Origin: Bacillota bacterium
Lineage (GTDB): Bacteria; Bacillota; DTU025
Reading direction: 5' to 3'
Assembly (NCBI GenBank): GCA_019136685.1
Contig: JAGVTS010000055.1
Coordinates: 1-46,253, forward strand
Length of the DNA: 46,253 nucleotides
The notes beneath the pieces were generated by a model. It did no database searches. It worked only from the letters and a program-made list of their open reading frames with translations, and had not been told where the DNA came from. Below are positions 26,103 to 34,697 of this stretch, piece after piece. Position 1 is the first letter of the stretch; the number at the start of each line of letters is the position of its first letter. A program made the position numbers and the translations under genes.

Positions 26103-28397
26103 ATGCAGGACTTCAAATGGGTGGGCAGATCTGTGATGCGGGTGGATGCACGCGGCAAGGTCACCGGCGAACAGAAGTACATGGGCGACCTGAAGTTCCC
26201 GAGGCTGGCCTACGGGCGCGTGCTAAGAAGCAAGTATCCTCACGCCTATATCAGATCGATCGATACGGCCGGGGCCGAGAACGCGCCGGGAGTGGTAAGA
26301 GTGCTTACCTGGCGCGACGTGGGAGGGCTCAACGGCTACGGAATAGCCATCCCCGATCAGCCCGTGTTGTGCCGCGACAAGGTCAGGTACATGGGCGACG
26401 CGGTGGCTCTGGTGATAGCGGAGAGCCCTGAACAGGCCGAGCAGGCGCTGGCGCTCATAGACGTGTACTATGAGGTCTTGCCTGTTGTGGACGATCCTGA
26501 GGCGGCTATGCTGCCCGATTCGCCCAAGGTACATGAATCGGGCAATGTGCACATGCAGACTCACGTCGCAAGCGGCGATGTCGAACAGTGGTTTGCTGCA
26601 TCCGACGTGATCGTGGAAGGAACATATAGGCTGCCCCGGCAGATGCATGCCTTCATGGAACCGGAACAGGGAGTGGGAGTGCCGGGCCCCGACGGCGAGG
26701 TCACGGTGTACTGCGGAGCTCAACACCCATACCGTGATCAGATGCAGATATCGAGGGCGCTGGGCATCAAGCCTTCCAAGATTCGGGTAGTCACAAGCCC
26801 GACCGGCGGCGCGTTTGGAGGCAAGGACGAGATTACGCTCCAGATCCTGCTGGCCATGGGCGCCCTGGCGACCGGCCGCCCTGTGCAGATAGTGCTGTCG
26901 CGAGAGGAGTCAACGGTTGCCGGCTGGAAACGTCACCCAATGACCATCTACATGAAGACCGGAGCTCGGCGCGACGGCACACTCCTTGCGCATAAGGTAC
27001 GCCTGGTGTCGGATACCGGGGCATACGCATCGCTGGGAGGGCCGGTGACCAACCTGGCCCTCGAAGGATGTACCGGCGTCTATCGAATACCGGCGATTGT
27101 AATGGACGGCTACTGTGTGTACACGAATAACGGCGTCGCCGGCGCCTTCCGCGGCTTCGGTCAGCTCCAGGCCAACTTCGCCATAGAACACCAGATGGAC
27201 CGTCTGGCGTCGGAACTTGGAATCGATCCCGTCGAGATCAGGCTGCGAAACGCCCTGCGCCCCGGGGATCCGAACCCCTTGGGGCATGCCATGGTGGAGT
27301 CGGTAGGGGCAATCCCCACGATAGAGGCTGCTGCAAAGTGCGACATCTGGGTGAACCGCGAGGAGTACTGCAGGCAGTCGTCGGCGCCCTGGCGCAAGCG
27401 CGGAGTGGGTTTTGCCACTGAGATGCAGGGCACCGGCCTTGGAGTGGGGTTGCCCGACTACGGAGCCGCCCTCATTAGGCTGCTGGGCGACGGCAAGTGC
27501 ACGGTGGGACTTTCATGCCCTGAAATCGGCCAGGGCAATTCCACGACATATGCTCAGATGGCTGCCGAAGTTCTTGAGGTGAATGTGCAAGATGTAGAGG
27601 TCTTCGTGGGCGACACAGGGCTTGGGCCCGATTCAGGATCGTGCACGGCGTCGCGGTCGGTGTACACGGGCGGGAACGCCATTTTCCGGGCGGCTACCGA
27701 GATGCGCGACAGACTGCGTGCCGAGGCGGCCAAAGCCTGGGGTTGCGACTCGGAGGAAGTTCGGTACTCAGGCGGCGTTTGCCGACGCGCTGATGGCACG
27801 GCCAGCGTCACTGTGCAGGAACTGGCGGCGCGGGCAAATGCCGAGGGGCGCGAGATCACGACGGACGGCGCATTCATTTGGCCGGTCTCCAAAGTGCGGG
27901 TACCTGGGGCAGTGGGGCTTCCGCACATCATCAACACATATATAACCCATGTTGCCCTGGTGGAAGTGGACGAGATGACCGGAGAGACCAGTGTCCTCAA
28001 GACCTTCGCGGCAATCGACTGTGGACGCGTCATTAACCCTCAAGGACTCCGAGGGCAGTCAGAGGGCGGAATGGTGATGGGGATGGGCTACGTCCTGATG
28101 GAAGACACGATAATCGAGGGAGGCAAGACGCTGACCCCGAACTTCAGCACTTACATCATCCCCACCAGCGTCGATGCACCCGATATGGACACTGTTACGT
28201 GCGAAGTGCTGGAGCCATCGGGGCCATACGGCGCCAAGGGGGTTGGCGAGGCGGTGATGGTGCCGATAGCGCCGGCGATAGCTATCGGGATCGACAGGGC
28301 CGTGGGCGCCAGAGTCACCCACGCGCCCGCCACAGGCGAGCGGGTGTACCATGCCATGCGCCAGGGCCGAGGCGAAGGGGAGGGGTCGACTGCATGA
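26103..28397 (+). CDS. Molybdenum hydroxylase large (Mo-molybdopterin) subunit, set 1
   Basis: The protein has 764 residues, starting 13 bp after the FAD-MoaD gene. The xanthine dehydrogenase family aldehyde-oxidase hammerhead domain (GEQKYMGDLKFPRLAYGRVL) is followed by the Mo-binding region with GGAFGGKDE, AFRGFGQLQANF, CPEIGQGNSTTY and the catalytic-Glu motif KGVGEAVMVP. It hydroxylates a purine or other N-heterocycle at the Mo-OH group. The substrate is not determinable from sequence; hypoxanthine/xanthine is suggested by ssnA and mocA nearby. It overlaps the second large subunit by 4 bp (ATGA). Confidence 0.94.
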   Translation: MQDFKWVGRSVMRVDARGKVTGEQKYMGDLKFPRLAYGRVLRSKYPHAYIRSIDTAGAENAPGVVRVLTWRDVGGLNGYGIAIPDQPVLCRDKVRYMGDAVALVIAESPEQAEQALALIDVYYEVLPVVDDPEAAMLPDSPKVHESGNVHMQTHVASGDVEQWFAASDVIVEGTYRLPRQMHAFMEPEQGVGVPGPDGEVTVYCGAQHPYRDQMQISRALGIKPSKIRVVTSPTGGAFGGKDEITLQILLAMGALATGRPVQIVLSREESTVAGWKRHPMTIYMKTGARRDGTLLAHKVRLVSDTGAYASLGGPVTNLALEGCTGVYRIPAIVMDGYCVYTNNGVAGAFRGFGQLQANFAIEHQMDRLASELGIDPVEIRLRNALRPGDPNPLGHAMVESVGAIPTIEAAAKCDIWVNREEYCRQSSAPWRKRGVGFATEMQGTGLGVGLPDYGAALIRLLGDGKCTVGLSCPEIGQGNSTTYAQMAAEVLEVNVQDVEVFVGDTGLGPDSGSCTASRSVYTGGNAIFRAATEMRDRLRAEAAKAWGCDSEEVRYSGGVCRRADGTASVTVQELAARANAEGREITTDGAFIWPVSKVRVPGAVGLPHIINTYITHVALVEVDEMTGETSVLKTFAAIDCGRVINPQGLRGQSEGGMVMGMGYVLMEDTIIEGGKTLTPNFSTYIIPTSVDAPDMDTVTCEVLEPSGPYGAKGVGEAVMVPIAPAIAIGIDRAVGARVTHAPATGERVYHAMRQGRGEGEGSTA

Positions 28398-30727
28398 ACT
28401 GCAAGGACCAGATGTGGCATCCAGTGGGCACGCGCGCGCCTCGTGTAGACGGCGCCGACAAGGTAACCGGGCGCGCACTATTCGGCGCCGACCTGACCTT
28501 CGACAACATGTTGTGGGGCCAGCCGGTGAGGACGCTGTATCCACATGCCAGGATAGTAGCTATCGATACGTCGAAAGCAGAGGCCATGCCCGGCGTTGTT
28601 CGGGTGCTCACTGCGGAGGATGTGCCGGGATCGAGGACTTTCGGCGTAGTAGTGCCGCACCAGCCCGTGTTGTGCTGGGATCGAGTCAGGTTCATGGGAG
28701 ACGCCGTAGCTCTGGTGCTCGCCGAGTCGCGGGAGGCGGCGCAAGCGGCGGCGCATTCTGTACAGATGGAGTATGAGGAACTCCCGTCGGTTTTCGACCC
28801 GGAGGAGGCCATCCGGCCCGGGGCGCCCCAGCTTCACGATGAATACCCGGGGAACATCGCCGGCCATCACGTGGTGCGCAAGGGCGATGTAGAGCAAGGG
28901 TTTGCCCAGGCCGACGTGATCCTTGAGCGCGACTACACCACTCAACTGATTGAGCACGCATACATCGAGCCGGAGGCGGCGGCGGCTCTGCCCGGACCGG
29001 GCGGCGGCGTGACGGTGTATGGTTCCATCCAGAACCCTTTCTCATGCAGGCGGGCGGTTGCCGGGGTGCTTGGGCTGCCGCTGGCTAAGGTGAGGATAGT
29101 CCAGAGCCACATGGGGGGTTCGTTCGGGGGCAAAGACGAAGTGATGTCGGCCATGTGTGCGCGGGCAGCGCTTGGCGTGCAGCTAACCGGAAGGCCGGTC
29201 AAGATAGTCAATACCCGCGAGGAGTCTTTGGTGGAGTCCTACAAGCGCCATCCATACAAGATGCACTACAAGATCGGAGTGCGGCGCGACGGGCGCATCA
29301 CGGCCATGGAAGTTCGCATGCTGGCCGATGCCGGCGGATATGCATCGCAGAGCCTGTTTGTGACATGGCGTTCCACTGTCCAGGCGACAGGGCCGTATGT
29401 GGTGGATAATGTGAAGACCGACATCTACGCGGCGTTCACCAACAATACCTATACAGGCGCGATGCGGGGCTTCGGCTCTCCGCAGGCGATTTTCGCCAAT
29501 GAATCGCTCATGGACGAGGTTGCGCTTGAGCTCGGAATGGACCCTGTCCAGCTCAGGATGGTCAATGGCTTCGAGGGAGGATCAGTTACGGCCACAGGGC
29601 ACAAGCTGGACGAGCATACGGTTTCGCTGAAGGAGGTAGTGCGCAAGGCCACGGAAGCGGCGGGCTGGGATGAAAAGCGCGCTCGACTTCAGACGGAGAA
29701 CCAGGGCAGGGCGATCAAGCGCGGAATAGGCATGGCGTGCAGTTTCCGCGGGTGCGCTCTGGGGGCCGAGGGCGTAGACGCCGCAGCGGCCATAGTGTCG
29801 GTGCAGACGGACGGCTCGGTGCTGGTCCTTTCGGGGCTGGCCGAGAATGGGCAAGGCCTAAAGACCATATTCTCGCAGATAGCCGCCACAGAGCTCGGCG
29901 TGACGCTGGACCGCGTTGTCTTCATGGAGACCGACACGTCCACTGTGCCCGACAGCGGCCCTACGGTGGCGTCGCGCAGCACGATCATGGGCGGGAGCGC
30001 GGTGCGCATAGCCGCGCAAAAGGCGCGCGACGCGCTGTTTGAGGGAGCGGCGGCGAAGCTCGGGGTTGGCCCGGGGGAGCTTGCGGCTGCGAGTAACGAG
30101 GTATACGTGGCGAACGATCCTGCGCGGAGCATGCACTTCGACGACGCCGTGAAGATAGCGTGGAACGAAGGCCGGCTCATGGCCCAGTTCGGATGGTACG
30201 GCGCGCCGCATGTCAACTGGGATGAGCATACGGGGCAGGGGAAGGCTTACTTCACCTATGTCTATGCATGCCAGGTGGCGGAGGTTGCAGTCGACACTCA
30301 GACAGGACAGGTGATCGTGGAACGTGTCACGGCCGCTCACGATGTGGGCCGCGCTATCAACCCGCAGACGGTCGAAGGGCAGATATACGGCGGCGTCGCC
30401 ATGAGCACTGGGTACGGCTTGCTTGAGGAAGTCGAGCTGAACGAGGGAGCCACGAGGACGCGCAATTTCGACGAATACCTGATACCCACGGCTATGGACG
30501 TGCCCGAGGTCAATGCGATTATCGTCGAGAATGCAGATCCTTACGGACCGTACGGGGCCAAGACGATAGGCGAGCCCACGTGCGAGCTAGGCGCCGCTGC
30601 CATTGCCAACGCCATCTTCCACGCTGTAGGCACAAGGGTGAGAGCGCTTCCAATGGACATGGAGAGAGTACTTCTAGGCCGAACGCTCAGGCCCATGCGG
30701 GGGCGAAGGGGGAGTGAGGCCCGGTGA
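28394..30727 (+). CDS. Molybdenum hydroxylase large (Mo-molybdopterin) subunit, set 2
   Basis: The protein has 777 residues; ATG 28394 overlaps the previous stop. It is a paralogue of the preceding subunit with its own motif versions: hammerhead GRALFGADLTFDNMLWG, GGSFGGKDE, AMRGFGSPQAIF, LAENGQGLKTIF and AKTIGEPTCELG (catalytic Glu). Different substrate-pocket residues imply a second substrate. It is followed by its own FAD and 2Fe-2S genes with overlapping starts, so set 2 is a compact large-FAD-small trio. Confidence 0.94.
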   Translation: MNCKDQMWHPVGTRAPRVDGADKVTGRALFGADLTFDNMLWGQPVRTLYPHARIVAIDTSKAEAMPGVVRVLTAEDVPGSRTFGVVVPHQPVLCWDRVRFMGDAVALVLAESREAAQAAAHSVQMEYEELPSVFDPEEAIRPGAPQLHDEYPGNIAGHHVVRKGDVEQGFAQADVILERDYTTQLIEHAYIEPEAAAALPGPGGGVTVYGSIQNPFSCRRAVAGVLGLPLAKVRIVQSHMGGSFGGKDEVMSAMCARAALGVQLTGRPVKIVNTREESLVESYKRHPYKMHYKIGVRRDGRITAMEVRMLADAGGYASQSLFVTWRSTVQATGPYVVDNVKTDIYAAFTNNTYTGAMRGFGSPQAIFANESLMDEVALELGMDPVQLRMVNGFEGGSVTATGHKLDEHTVSLKEVVRKATEAAGWDEKRARLQTENQGRAIKRGIGMACSFRGCALGAEGVDAAAAIVSVQTDGSVLVLSGLAENGQGLKTIFSQIAATELGVTLDRVVFMETDTSTVPDSGPTVASRSTIMGGSAVRIAAQKARDALFEGAAAKLGVGPGELAAASNEVYVANDPARSMHFDDAVKIAWNEGRLMAQFGWYGAPHVNWDEHTGQGKAYFTYVYACQVAEVAVDTQTGQVIVERVTAAHDVGRAINPQTVEGQIYGGVAMSTGYGLLEEVELNEGATRTRNFDEYLIPTAMDVPEVNAIIVENADPYGPYGAKTIGEPTCELGAAAIANAIFHAVGTRVRALPMDMERVLLGRTLRPMRGRRGSEAR

Positions 30728-31632
30728 CCCAGATGGAAGTATACAGACCGTCATGTTTAGGCGACGCCCTGCGGTACATGTGGGAGTGCGCCCAGGGCGA
30801 TGCCGCCAGGCCCATTGCAGGCGGGACCGACCTGATAGTATCGGCGAGGCACGCGGCGGAGGCAACGGCAGCAGGGCAGTCGCCTTGTCGGCGCGTGATC
30901 GATATATCCGGGTTGCCCGAGATATCGGGCATAAGAGCCGATGGCGACCGGGTGTGCATTGGCGCAGCGACTACGCACACTGAGATCGAGGAGTCGGGAG
31001 TGATCGCCCAAGCGGCGCTGTTTCTAGCCGAAGCGGCGGCAACTATCGGGTCTCGCCAGATCCGGAACAGAGCCACCATAGGCGGGAACATAATGAACGC
31101 CTCCCCTGCCGCCGACAGCCTTCCGCCCCTTGTGGCGCTTTCCGCAACGGCAACTCTGGCTTCGGTGCGCGGCAGACGTGCGATTCCCGTGATTGAGCTG
31201 GTAACCGGGCCGTACAGGACGGCCGCGGCCCCCGACGAGCTGCTCGTGGACGTGAGGTTTCGGGCGCTGGAGCCGAATGCCCGGTCGGTCTTCATAAAGG
31301 TGGGGCGGAGGCGCGCGCTTGCCATCTCCAGGCTCGCAGCTGCAGTTGCGGCGCTGTTTGACTCGGATGCGCAGATTCTGGATATTCGGATCTCAGCCGG
31401 CGCCGCCTTCCCGACGCCCTGCCGGATCGGCCAGGCTGAGCAGGTTATGCTGGGCAGGGAATACAGCGCCCGGCTTGCAGAGGAGGCGGGGCGCGAGGCG
31501 GCCCGGGCCATGGTGCGCGCGACTGGCGTTCGCTGGTCCACGGAGTACAAGGAACCTGTCCTTGCGGCCATCATCACCAGGGCGATCAGGCAGTGCGCAG
31601 CGAAGGAGGGGGTGGACGTATGGCCGGAGTAA
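30724..31632 (+). CDS. Molybdenum hydroxylase FAD subunit, set 2
   Basis: The protein has 302 residues; GTG 30724 overlaps the previous stop (GTGA). FAD-binding motifs are IAGGTDLIVSARHA and IGSRQIRNRATIGGNIMNAS (pyrophosphate contact), then the C-terminal lobe (KVGRRRALAISRLAAAVAAL). Normal family length and no C-terminal extension, in contrast to the fused copy at 24821. It carries electrons from the 2Fe-2S clusters to NAD+ or another acceptor. Confidence 0.94.
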   Translation: MTQMEVYRPSCLGDALRYMWECAQGDAARPIAGGTDLIVSARHAAEATAAGQSPCRRVIDISGLPEISGIRADGDRVCIGAATTHTEIEESGVIAQAALFLAEAAATIGSRQIRNRATIGGNIMNASPAADSLPPLVALSATATLASVRGRRAIPVIELVTGPYRTAAAPDELLVDVRFRALEPNARSVFIKVGRRRALAISRLAAAVAALFDSDAQILDIRISAGAAFPTPCRIGQAEQVMLGREYSARLAEEAGREAARAMVRATGVRWSTEYKEPVLAAIITRAIRQCAAKEGVDVWPE

Positions 31633-32234
31633 CAGGGACCGATGCTCTAGGCGTTCGCCACGAGCAAGAGGCGCAGTGCGGGTCGGGCCTGCGAGGCGCG
31701 GCCGTTACCGTAGAGGTGCGCATGAAGGTCAACGGGCATACCGTGACGGTCGACGCGCCGGGGGGCGAGCGCTTGCTCGACACGATCAGAGAGCGGCTGC
31801 GCTTGACCGGGACCAAGGAAGGCTGCGGGGTGGGCGAGTGCGGTGCATGCACTGTGATTCTGAATGGGCAGGCGGTCAATTCCTGCTTGGTATTGACGGC
31901 GCAGTGCGACGGGGCTGAGGTGGTAACAGTCGAAGGGCTGGCCGAGGATGGAGAAATGCACGCCCTGCAGCGGGCTTTCATAGAGCACGGCGCGGTGCAA
32001 TGTGGGTTCTGCACTCCCGGCATGCTAATGTCGGCCAAGGCCCTGCTCGACGCGAACCCTCATCCTGACCGAGAAGAGATACGTCAGGCGATAGCGGGTA
32101 ATCTGTGCAGGTGCACTGGCTACGAACAGATCGTGCAGGCTATCGAGTCAGTGGCGCGGCAGGCCTATCCATCGGAAGACCGGGGCTTGCGGAAAGATCA
32201 CGGGGAAGGCGGGTGCGAAGCGGATGACGGATAA
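31620..32234 (+). CDS. Molybdenum hydroxylase 2Fe-2S subunit, set 2
   Basis: The protein has 204 residues; ATG 31620 lies just after GAAGGAGGGGGTGG and inside the FAD gene end. An N-terminal extension of about 35 residues precedes the usual fold. The Fe-S motifs are GCGVGECGACTVILNG, NSCLVL, QCGFCTPGM and NLCRCTGYEQI. A GTG within the extension (31713-31715) could give a more typical length. It overlaps ssnA by 11 bp. Confidence 0.94.
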   Translation: MAGVTGTDALGVRHEQEAQCGSGLRGAAVTVEVRMKVNGHTVTVDAPGGERLLDTIRERLRLTGTKEGCGVGECGACTVILNGQAVNSCLVLTAQCDGAEVVTVEGLAEDGEMHALQRAFIEHGAVQCGFCTPGMLMSAKALLDANPHPDREEIRQAIAGNLCRCTGYEQIVQAIESVARQAYPSEDRGLRKDHGEGGCEADDG

Positions 32235-33570
32235 GGCTCCTGACCTCATCATTGGCAACGGTGTAGTCGTAACATGCGATTCGAAGTCGCAGGTGATCGA
32301 CGACGGGGCAGTTGCTATCACAGGCGACCGAGTCACGGACGTGGGGCCTACACAGGACCTACGGCAGAGGTATCCCGGCGCGCGGTTTGAGGATGTGGGC
32401 GGACGCCTGGTGATGCCGGGGATGACATGCACGCACATGCACTTATACAGTACATTCGCCCGCGGCATGCAACTGGATGGCGAACCGGCGCGCAATTTCG
32501 GTCAGATACTGGAAAGGCTCTGGTGGCGGCTGGACCGGGCCCTTACGGAAGAGGACGTATGGATGAGCGCCATTATGCCTCTGATATGGTGCGTGCGCAA
32601 TGGGACCACTACTATACTGGACCATCACTCCGGGCCTAACGCCATACCCGGTTCCCTGGACGTAATTGCGGATGCCGTGAACCGGGTGGGAATACGTGCA
32701 TCGCTGGCGTACGAAGTGTCGGACAGGGATGGCGAGAATGCCCGGGATCAGGGCATTGCCGAGAACGTGCGCTTCATCGAGGCATGCAGGCGGAATCGCT
32801 CGCCGCTGCTCCGGGCCACATTCGGGTTACACGCATCGTTCACGCTGTCAGATGAGACTCTCAAGAAATGTGTGGACGCTCCGGGCGCCAGGGAAGCCGG
32901 CTTCCACATCCACACGGCCGAAGGCATAGAGGACCTGATTCAGAGCATCAGGCAGTACGGGCAGCCGGTCGTGAAGCGCCTCGATAAGATGGGACTGTGG
33001 AACGACAAGTCGCTGGCAGTGCACTGCGTGCACATCAGCCCTGAGGAGATCGAAATCCTAAAGGAGAGGGACGTGAACGTCGTCCACAACCCCGAATCCA
33101 ACATGGGGAACGCTGTGGGCGCGGCGCCGGCGCTGGAGATGATCAAGCGCGGAGTGCGGGTGGGCCTTGGCACCGATGGCTACACGTACGACATGTTCGA
33201 AAGCATCAAGGTGGGCAACTTGATCCACAAGCACAAGGAGGCTAACCCTCAGGCTGCGTGGGCCGAGATCCCGCTGATGGCGTTCGCGAATAACTCCAAG
33301 ATACTAGCTAAGTACTGGGACGTGCCTCTGGGCGTCCTCACCCCAGGCGCGTATGCCGACGTGATTGTTGTAAATTACTGGGCGCCTACGCCCATCACCG
33401 GCAGCAACTGGTACAGCCATGTGCTGTTTGGCCTGTCCGGCGGCATGGTTGATACCACAATGGTTGGAGGCAAGTTCCTGATGCGCCGGGGCGAGCTGCT
33501 TACCGTGAATGAGCAGGAAATGGCCGCTAAGTCGCGGGAGATGGCGCGCCGGGTGTGGGAACGAGCATAG
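32224..33570 (+). CDS. ssnA: Putative aminohydrolase SsnA
   Basis: The protein has 448 residues. This is an amidohydrolase-superfamily deaminase: THMHLYSTFARGM (HxH metal motif plus the SsnA-type ARGM), FHIHTAEG, LAVHCVHI and GLGTDGYTYDM (metal Asp). The C-terminal segment NWYSHVLFGLSGGMVDTTMVGGKFL is typical of SsnA and distinguishes it from chlorohydrolase/guanine deaminase relatives. SsnA is a conserved partner of xanthine-dehydrogenase-type and dihydropyrimidine gene clusters; its physiological substrate is unproven. It is the last gene of the operon. Confidence 0.93.
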   Translation: MTDKAPDLIIGNGVVVTCDSKSQVIDDGAVAITGDRVTDVGPTQDLRQRYPGARFEDVGGRLVMPGMTCTHMHLYSTFARGMQLDGEPARNFGQILERLWWRLDRALTEEDVWMSAIMPLIWCVRNGTTTILDHHSGPNAIPGSLDVIADAVNRVGIRASLAYEVSDRDGENARDQGIAENVRFIEACRRNRSPLLRATFGLHASFTLSDETLKKCVDAPGAREAGFHIHTAEGIEDLIQSIRQYGQPVVKRLDKMGLWNDKSLAVHCVHISPEEIEILKERDVNVVHNPESNMGNAVGAAPALEMIKRGVRVGLGTDGYTYDMFESIKVGNLIHKHKEANPQAAWAEIPLMAFANNSKILAKYWDVPLGVLTPGAYADVIVVNYWAPTPITGSNWYSHVLFGLSGGMVDTTMVGGKFLMRRGELLTVNEQEMAAKSREMARRVWERA

Positions 33571-33632
33571 CGGCGTCGATACACCAACATGCGGGTGCGG
33601 CAACGTGCCGAAGTGCCGATACGCCGATGCGG

Positions 33633-33669
33633 CGATGATGGACGGGTTATGGGAACCCGTCCATCATCG
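33633..33669. terminator. Long perfect hairpin after the catabolic operon
   Basis: A 16-bp perfect stem (33633-33648 with 33654-33669; arms CGATGATGGACGGGTT and its complement) has a 5-nt loop ATGGG. No U-tract follows, only TCATAGTG. It lies 63 bp after ssnA and about 90 bp before the promoter of the next gene. A strong transcription end or mRNA 3' stabiliser is likely. Nothing else is clear in 33571-33757. Confidence 0.6.
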
Positions 33670-33757
33670 TCATAGTGCGCCCGAGGCTCCTTTCTGAGTC
33701 GGCTCTCTGATCTATCGTTTCGAACAGCCCTACACGTCCATGCCAGCGTGATGGCTG

Positions 33758-33786
33758 TTGACTCCCATCATATGGAACGGTATACT
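33758..33786 (+). promoter_or_regulatory. Promoter of the LuxR-type regulator gene
   Basis: TTGACT (33758-33763) and TATACT (33781-33786) have 17-bp spacing. It lies 40 bp upstream of the ATG at 33826, which has its own AAAGGAGGA site. It marks the start of the candidate RiPP locus as an independent transcription unit. Confidence 0.75.
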
Positions 33787-33825
33787 GGTCATGGAAGGAA
33801 TCCATCAATAAAGGAGGACTTATCC

Positions 33826-34362
33826 ATGAACAGCCATAATCAGGATACCGGTCCTGACGGTGTATCGACGCCATACCCCGGGAGCGTCGCCGTCTCTTTG
33901 CATCCTCCGCCTCGCGGTGTGAGAGAGGCTCTTGCCGCCCCGGGCGGCGCTGATCTCCCTTCTTTGGTCCCCGACAAAACCGAGAACGGTGTCGTCATGC
34001 TGTACCTGTGTCCCCTCTTGAGCGGCGCTGAGGGCGCCCATTCCCTTCGCCGCAATGGCCATCGCGCGAGCGCCGTTGGCGCTGCCTGGCCCAGGCTTGA
34101 GGCCGGCCGAGGCAAGCATGTGACGGACGAGAATGAGGCTGCCGTGGTCAGGCTTACCGCCACTGAGATTCACGTGATGAGGCTCCTGGCCGAAGGCAAG
34201 ACCAATCGCGCCATCGCAAGGGAGATGTTCATCTCGATCAACACGGTCAAGACGCATGTCAGGGCCATATTCCAGAAGCTGGGAGTAAACACCAGAGGCT
34301 GCGCTGTCACCCGGGCTATCGTGACAGGGCTCATAGACTGGCCCGGTCTCCCAGGAACCTAA
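33826..34362 (+). CDS. LuxR/GerE-type HTH regulator with an unrecognised N-terminus
   Basis: The protein has 178 residues; ATG 33826 follows AAAGGAGGA and rules out the upstream in-frame ATG at 33748. The C-terminal 65 residues are a GerE/LuxR helix-turn-helix: LTATEIHVMRLLAEGKTN, then AREMFISINTVKTHVRAI, then FQKLGVNTR. The first about 110 residues (Pro-, Gly- and Ala-rich, no receiver Asp pattern, no PAS or autoinducer domain I recognise) are low in predicted structure. It is encoded just upstream of the 33-residue peptide and the radical SAM gene and is the probable local activator. The target site may be the dyad at 34367-34385. Confidence 0.87.
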   Translation: MNSHNQDTGPDGVSTPYPGSVAVSLHPPPRGVREALAAPGGADLPSLVPDKTENGVVMLYLCPLLSGAEGAHSLRRNGHRASAVGAAWPRLEAGRGKHVTDENEAAVVRLTATEIHVMRLLAEGKTNRAIAREMFISINTVKTHVRAIFQKLGVNTRGCAVTRAIVTGLIDWPGLPGT

Positions 34363-34366
34363 AATC

Positions 34367-34409
34367 ACCCCTTTGGGTAATACCCGTAAAATGGCGTAGA
34401 TGTTATGCT
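34367..34409 (+). promoter_or_regulatory. Dyad operator and extended -10 promoter before the peptide gene
   Basis: ACCC-CTTT-GGGT-AA-TACCC at 34367-34385 contains two overlapping dyads (ACCCnnnnGGGT and GGGTAATACCC). TGTTATGCT at 34401-34409 is an extended -10 (TGnTATGCT). The -35 position, 17 bp upstream, has no consensus and falls at the end of the dyad. That layout suits an activator-dependent promoter served by the LuxR-type protein encoded just upstream (inference). Confidence 0.5.
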
Positions 34410-34483
34410 GTGGATGCAAGCGCGGTCGCGATGCGGCGATCTGGTCTCGGATGATACCTTTCACGGAAAAGGAGGTGGAAGCC

Positions 34484-34585
34484 GTGTTTCAAGTCACAGC
34501 AGGGCGAAAGCGCCGGATGAGCGTGTCGGTGAACAGCTTCTGTGTCAATTTCATCCTGTGGGGCTATCTCATCACCATCGGATAG
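34484..34585 (+). CDS. 33-residue candidate RiPP precursor peptide
   Basis: GTG 34484 is preceded by AAAAGGAGGTG (34467-34477) at ideal spacing, giving a 33-residue peptide. The first 12 residues are polar and basic (MFQVTAGRKRRM). The C-terminal 21 residues are hydrophobic and aromatic (one Cys at position 20, Phe19 and Phe23, Trp26, Tyr28) and end in Thr-Ile-Gly. Leader-like basic and core-like aromatic parts, an excellent ribosome site, and position between a LuxR-type regulator and a PqqD/radical SAM/SPASM gene make it the probable substrate. It does not match SCIFF, streptide, YydF or subtilosin-like precursors I know. The alternative is a small membrane peptide or leader. Confidence 0.62.
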   Translation: MFQVTAGRKRRMSVSVNSFCVNFILWGYLITIG

Positions 34586-34697
34586 CCGGCCGCTCGGGCT
34601 GGCGATCCCCGTAGACCTGGCTCTCAAGTTCTCTCGTTACCTAGCCGACGCCCTTGGCGAGTCGCCTAGAGGCGCTCTTGGCGCCGATGCTCTCCAA

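Noticed and set aside
20101..32234. Selenocysteine-containing molybdenum hydroxylase
   Set aside because: No in-frame TGA is needed in any subunit and no selD, yqeB or yqeC-like gene is seen; labile selenium in the cofactor cannot be judged from sequence.
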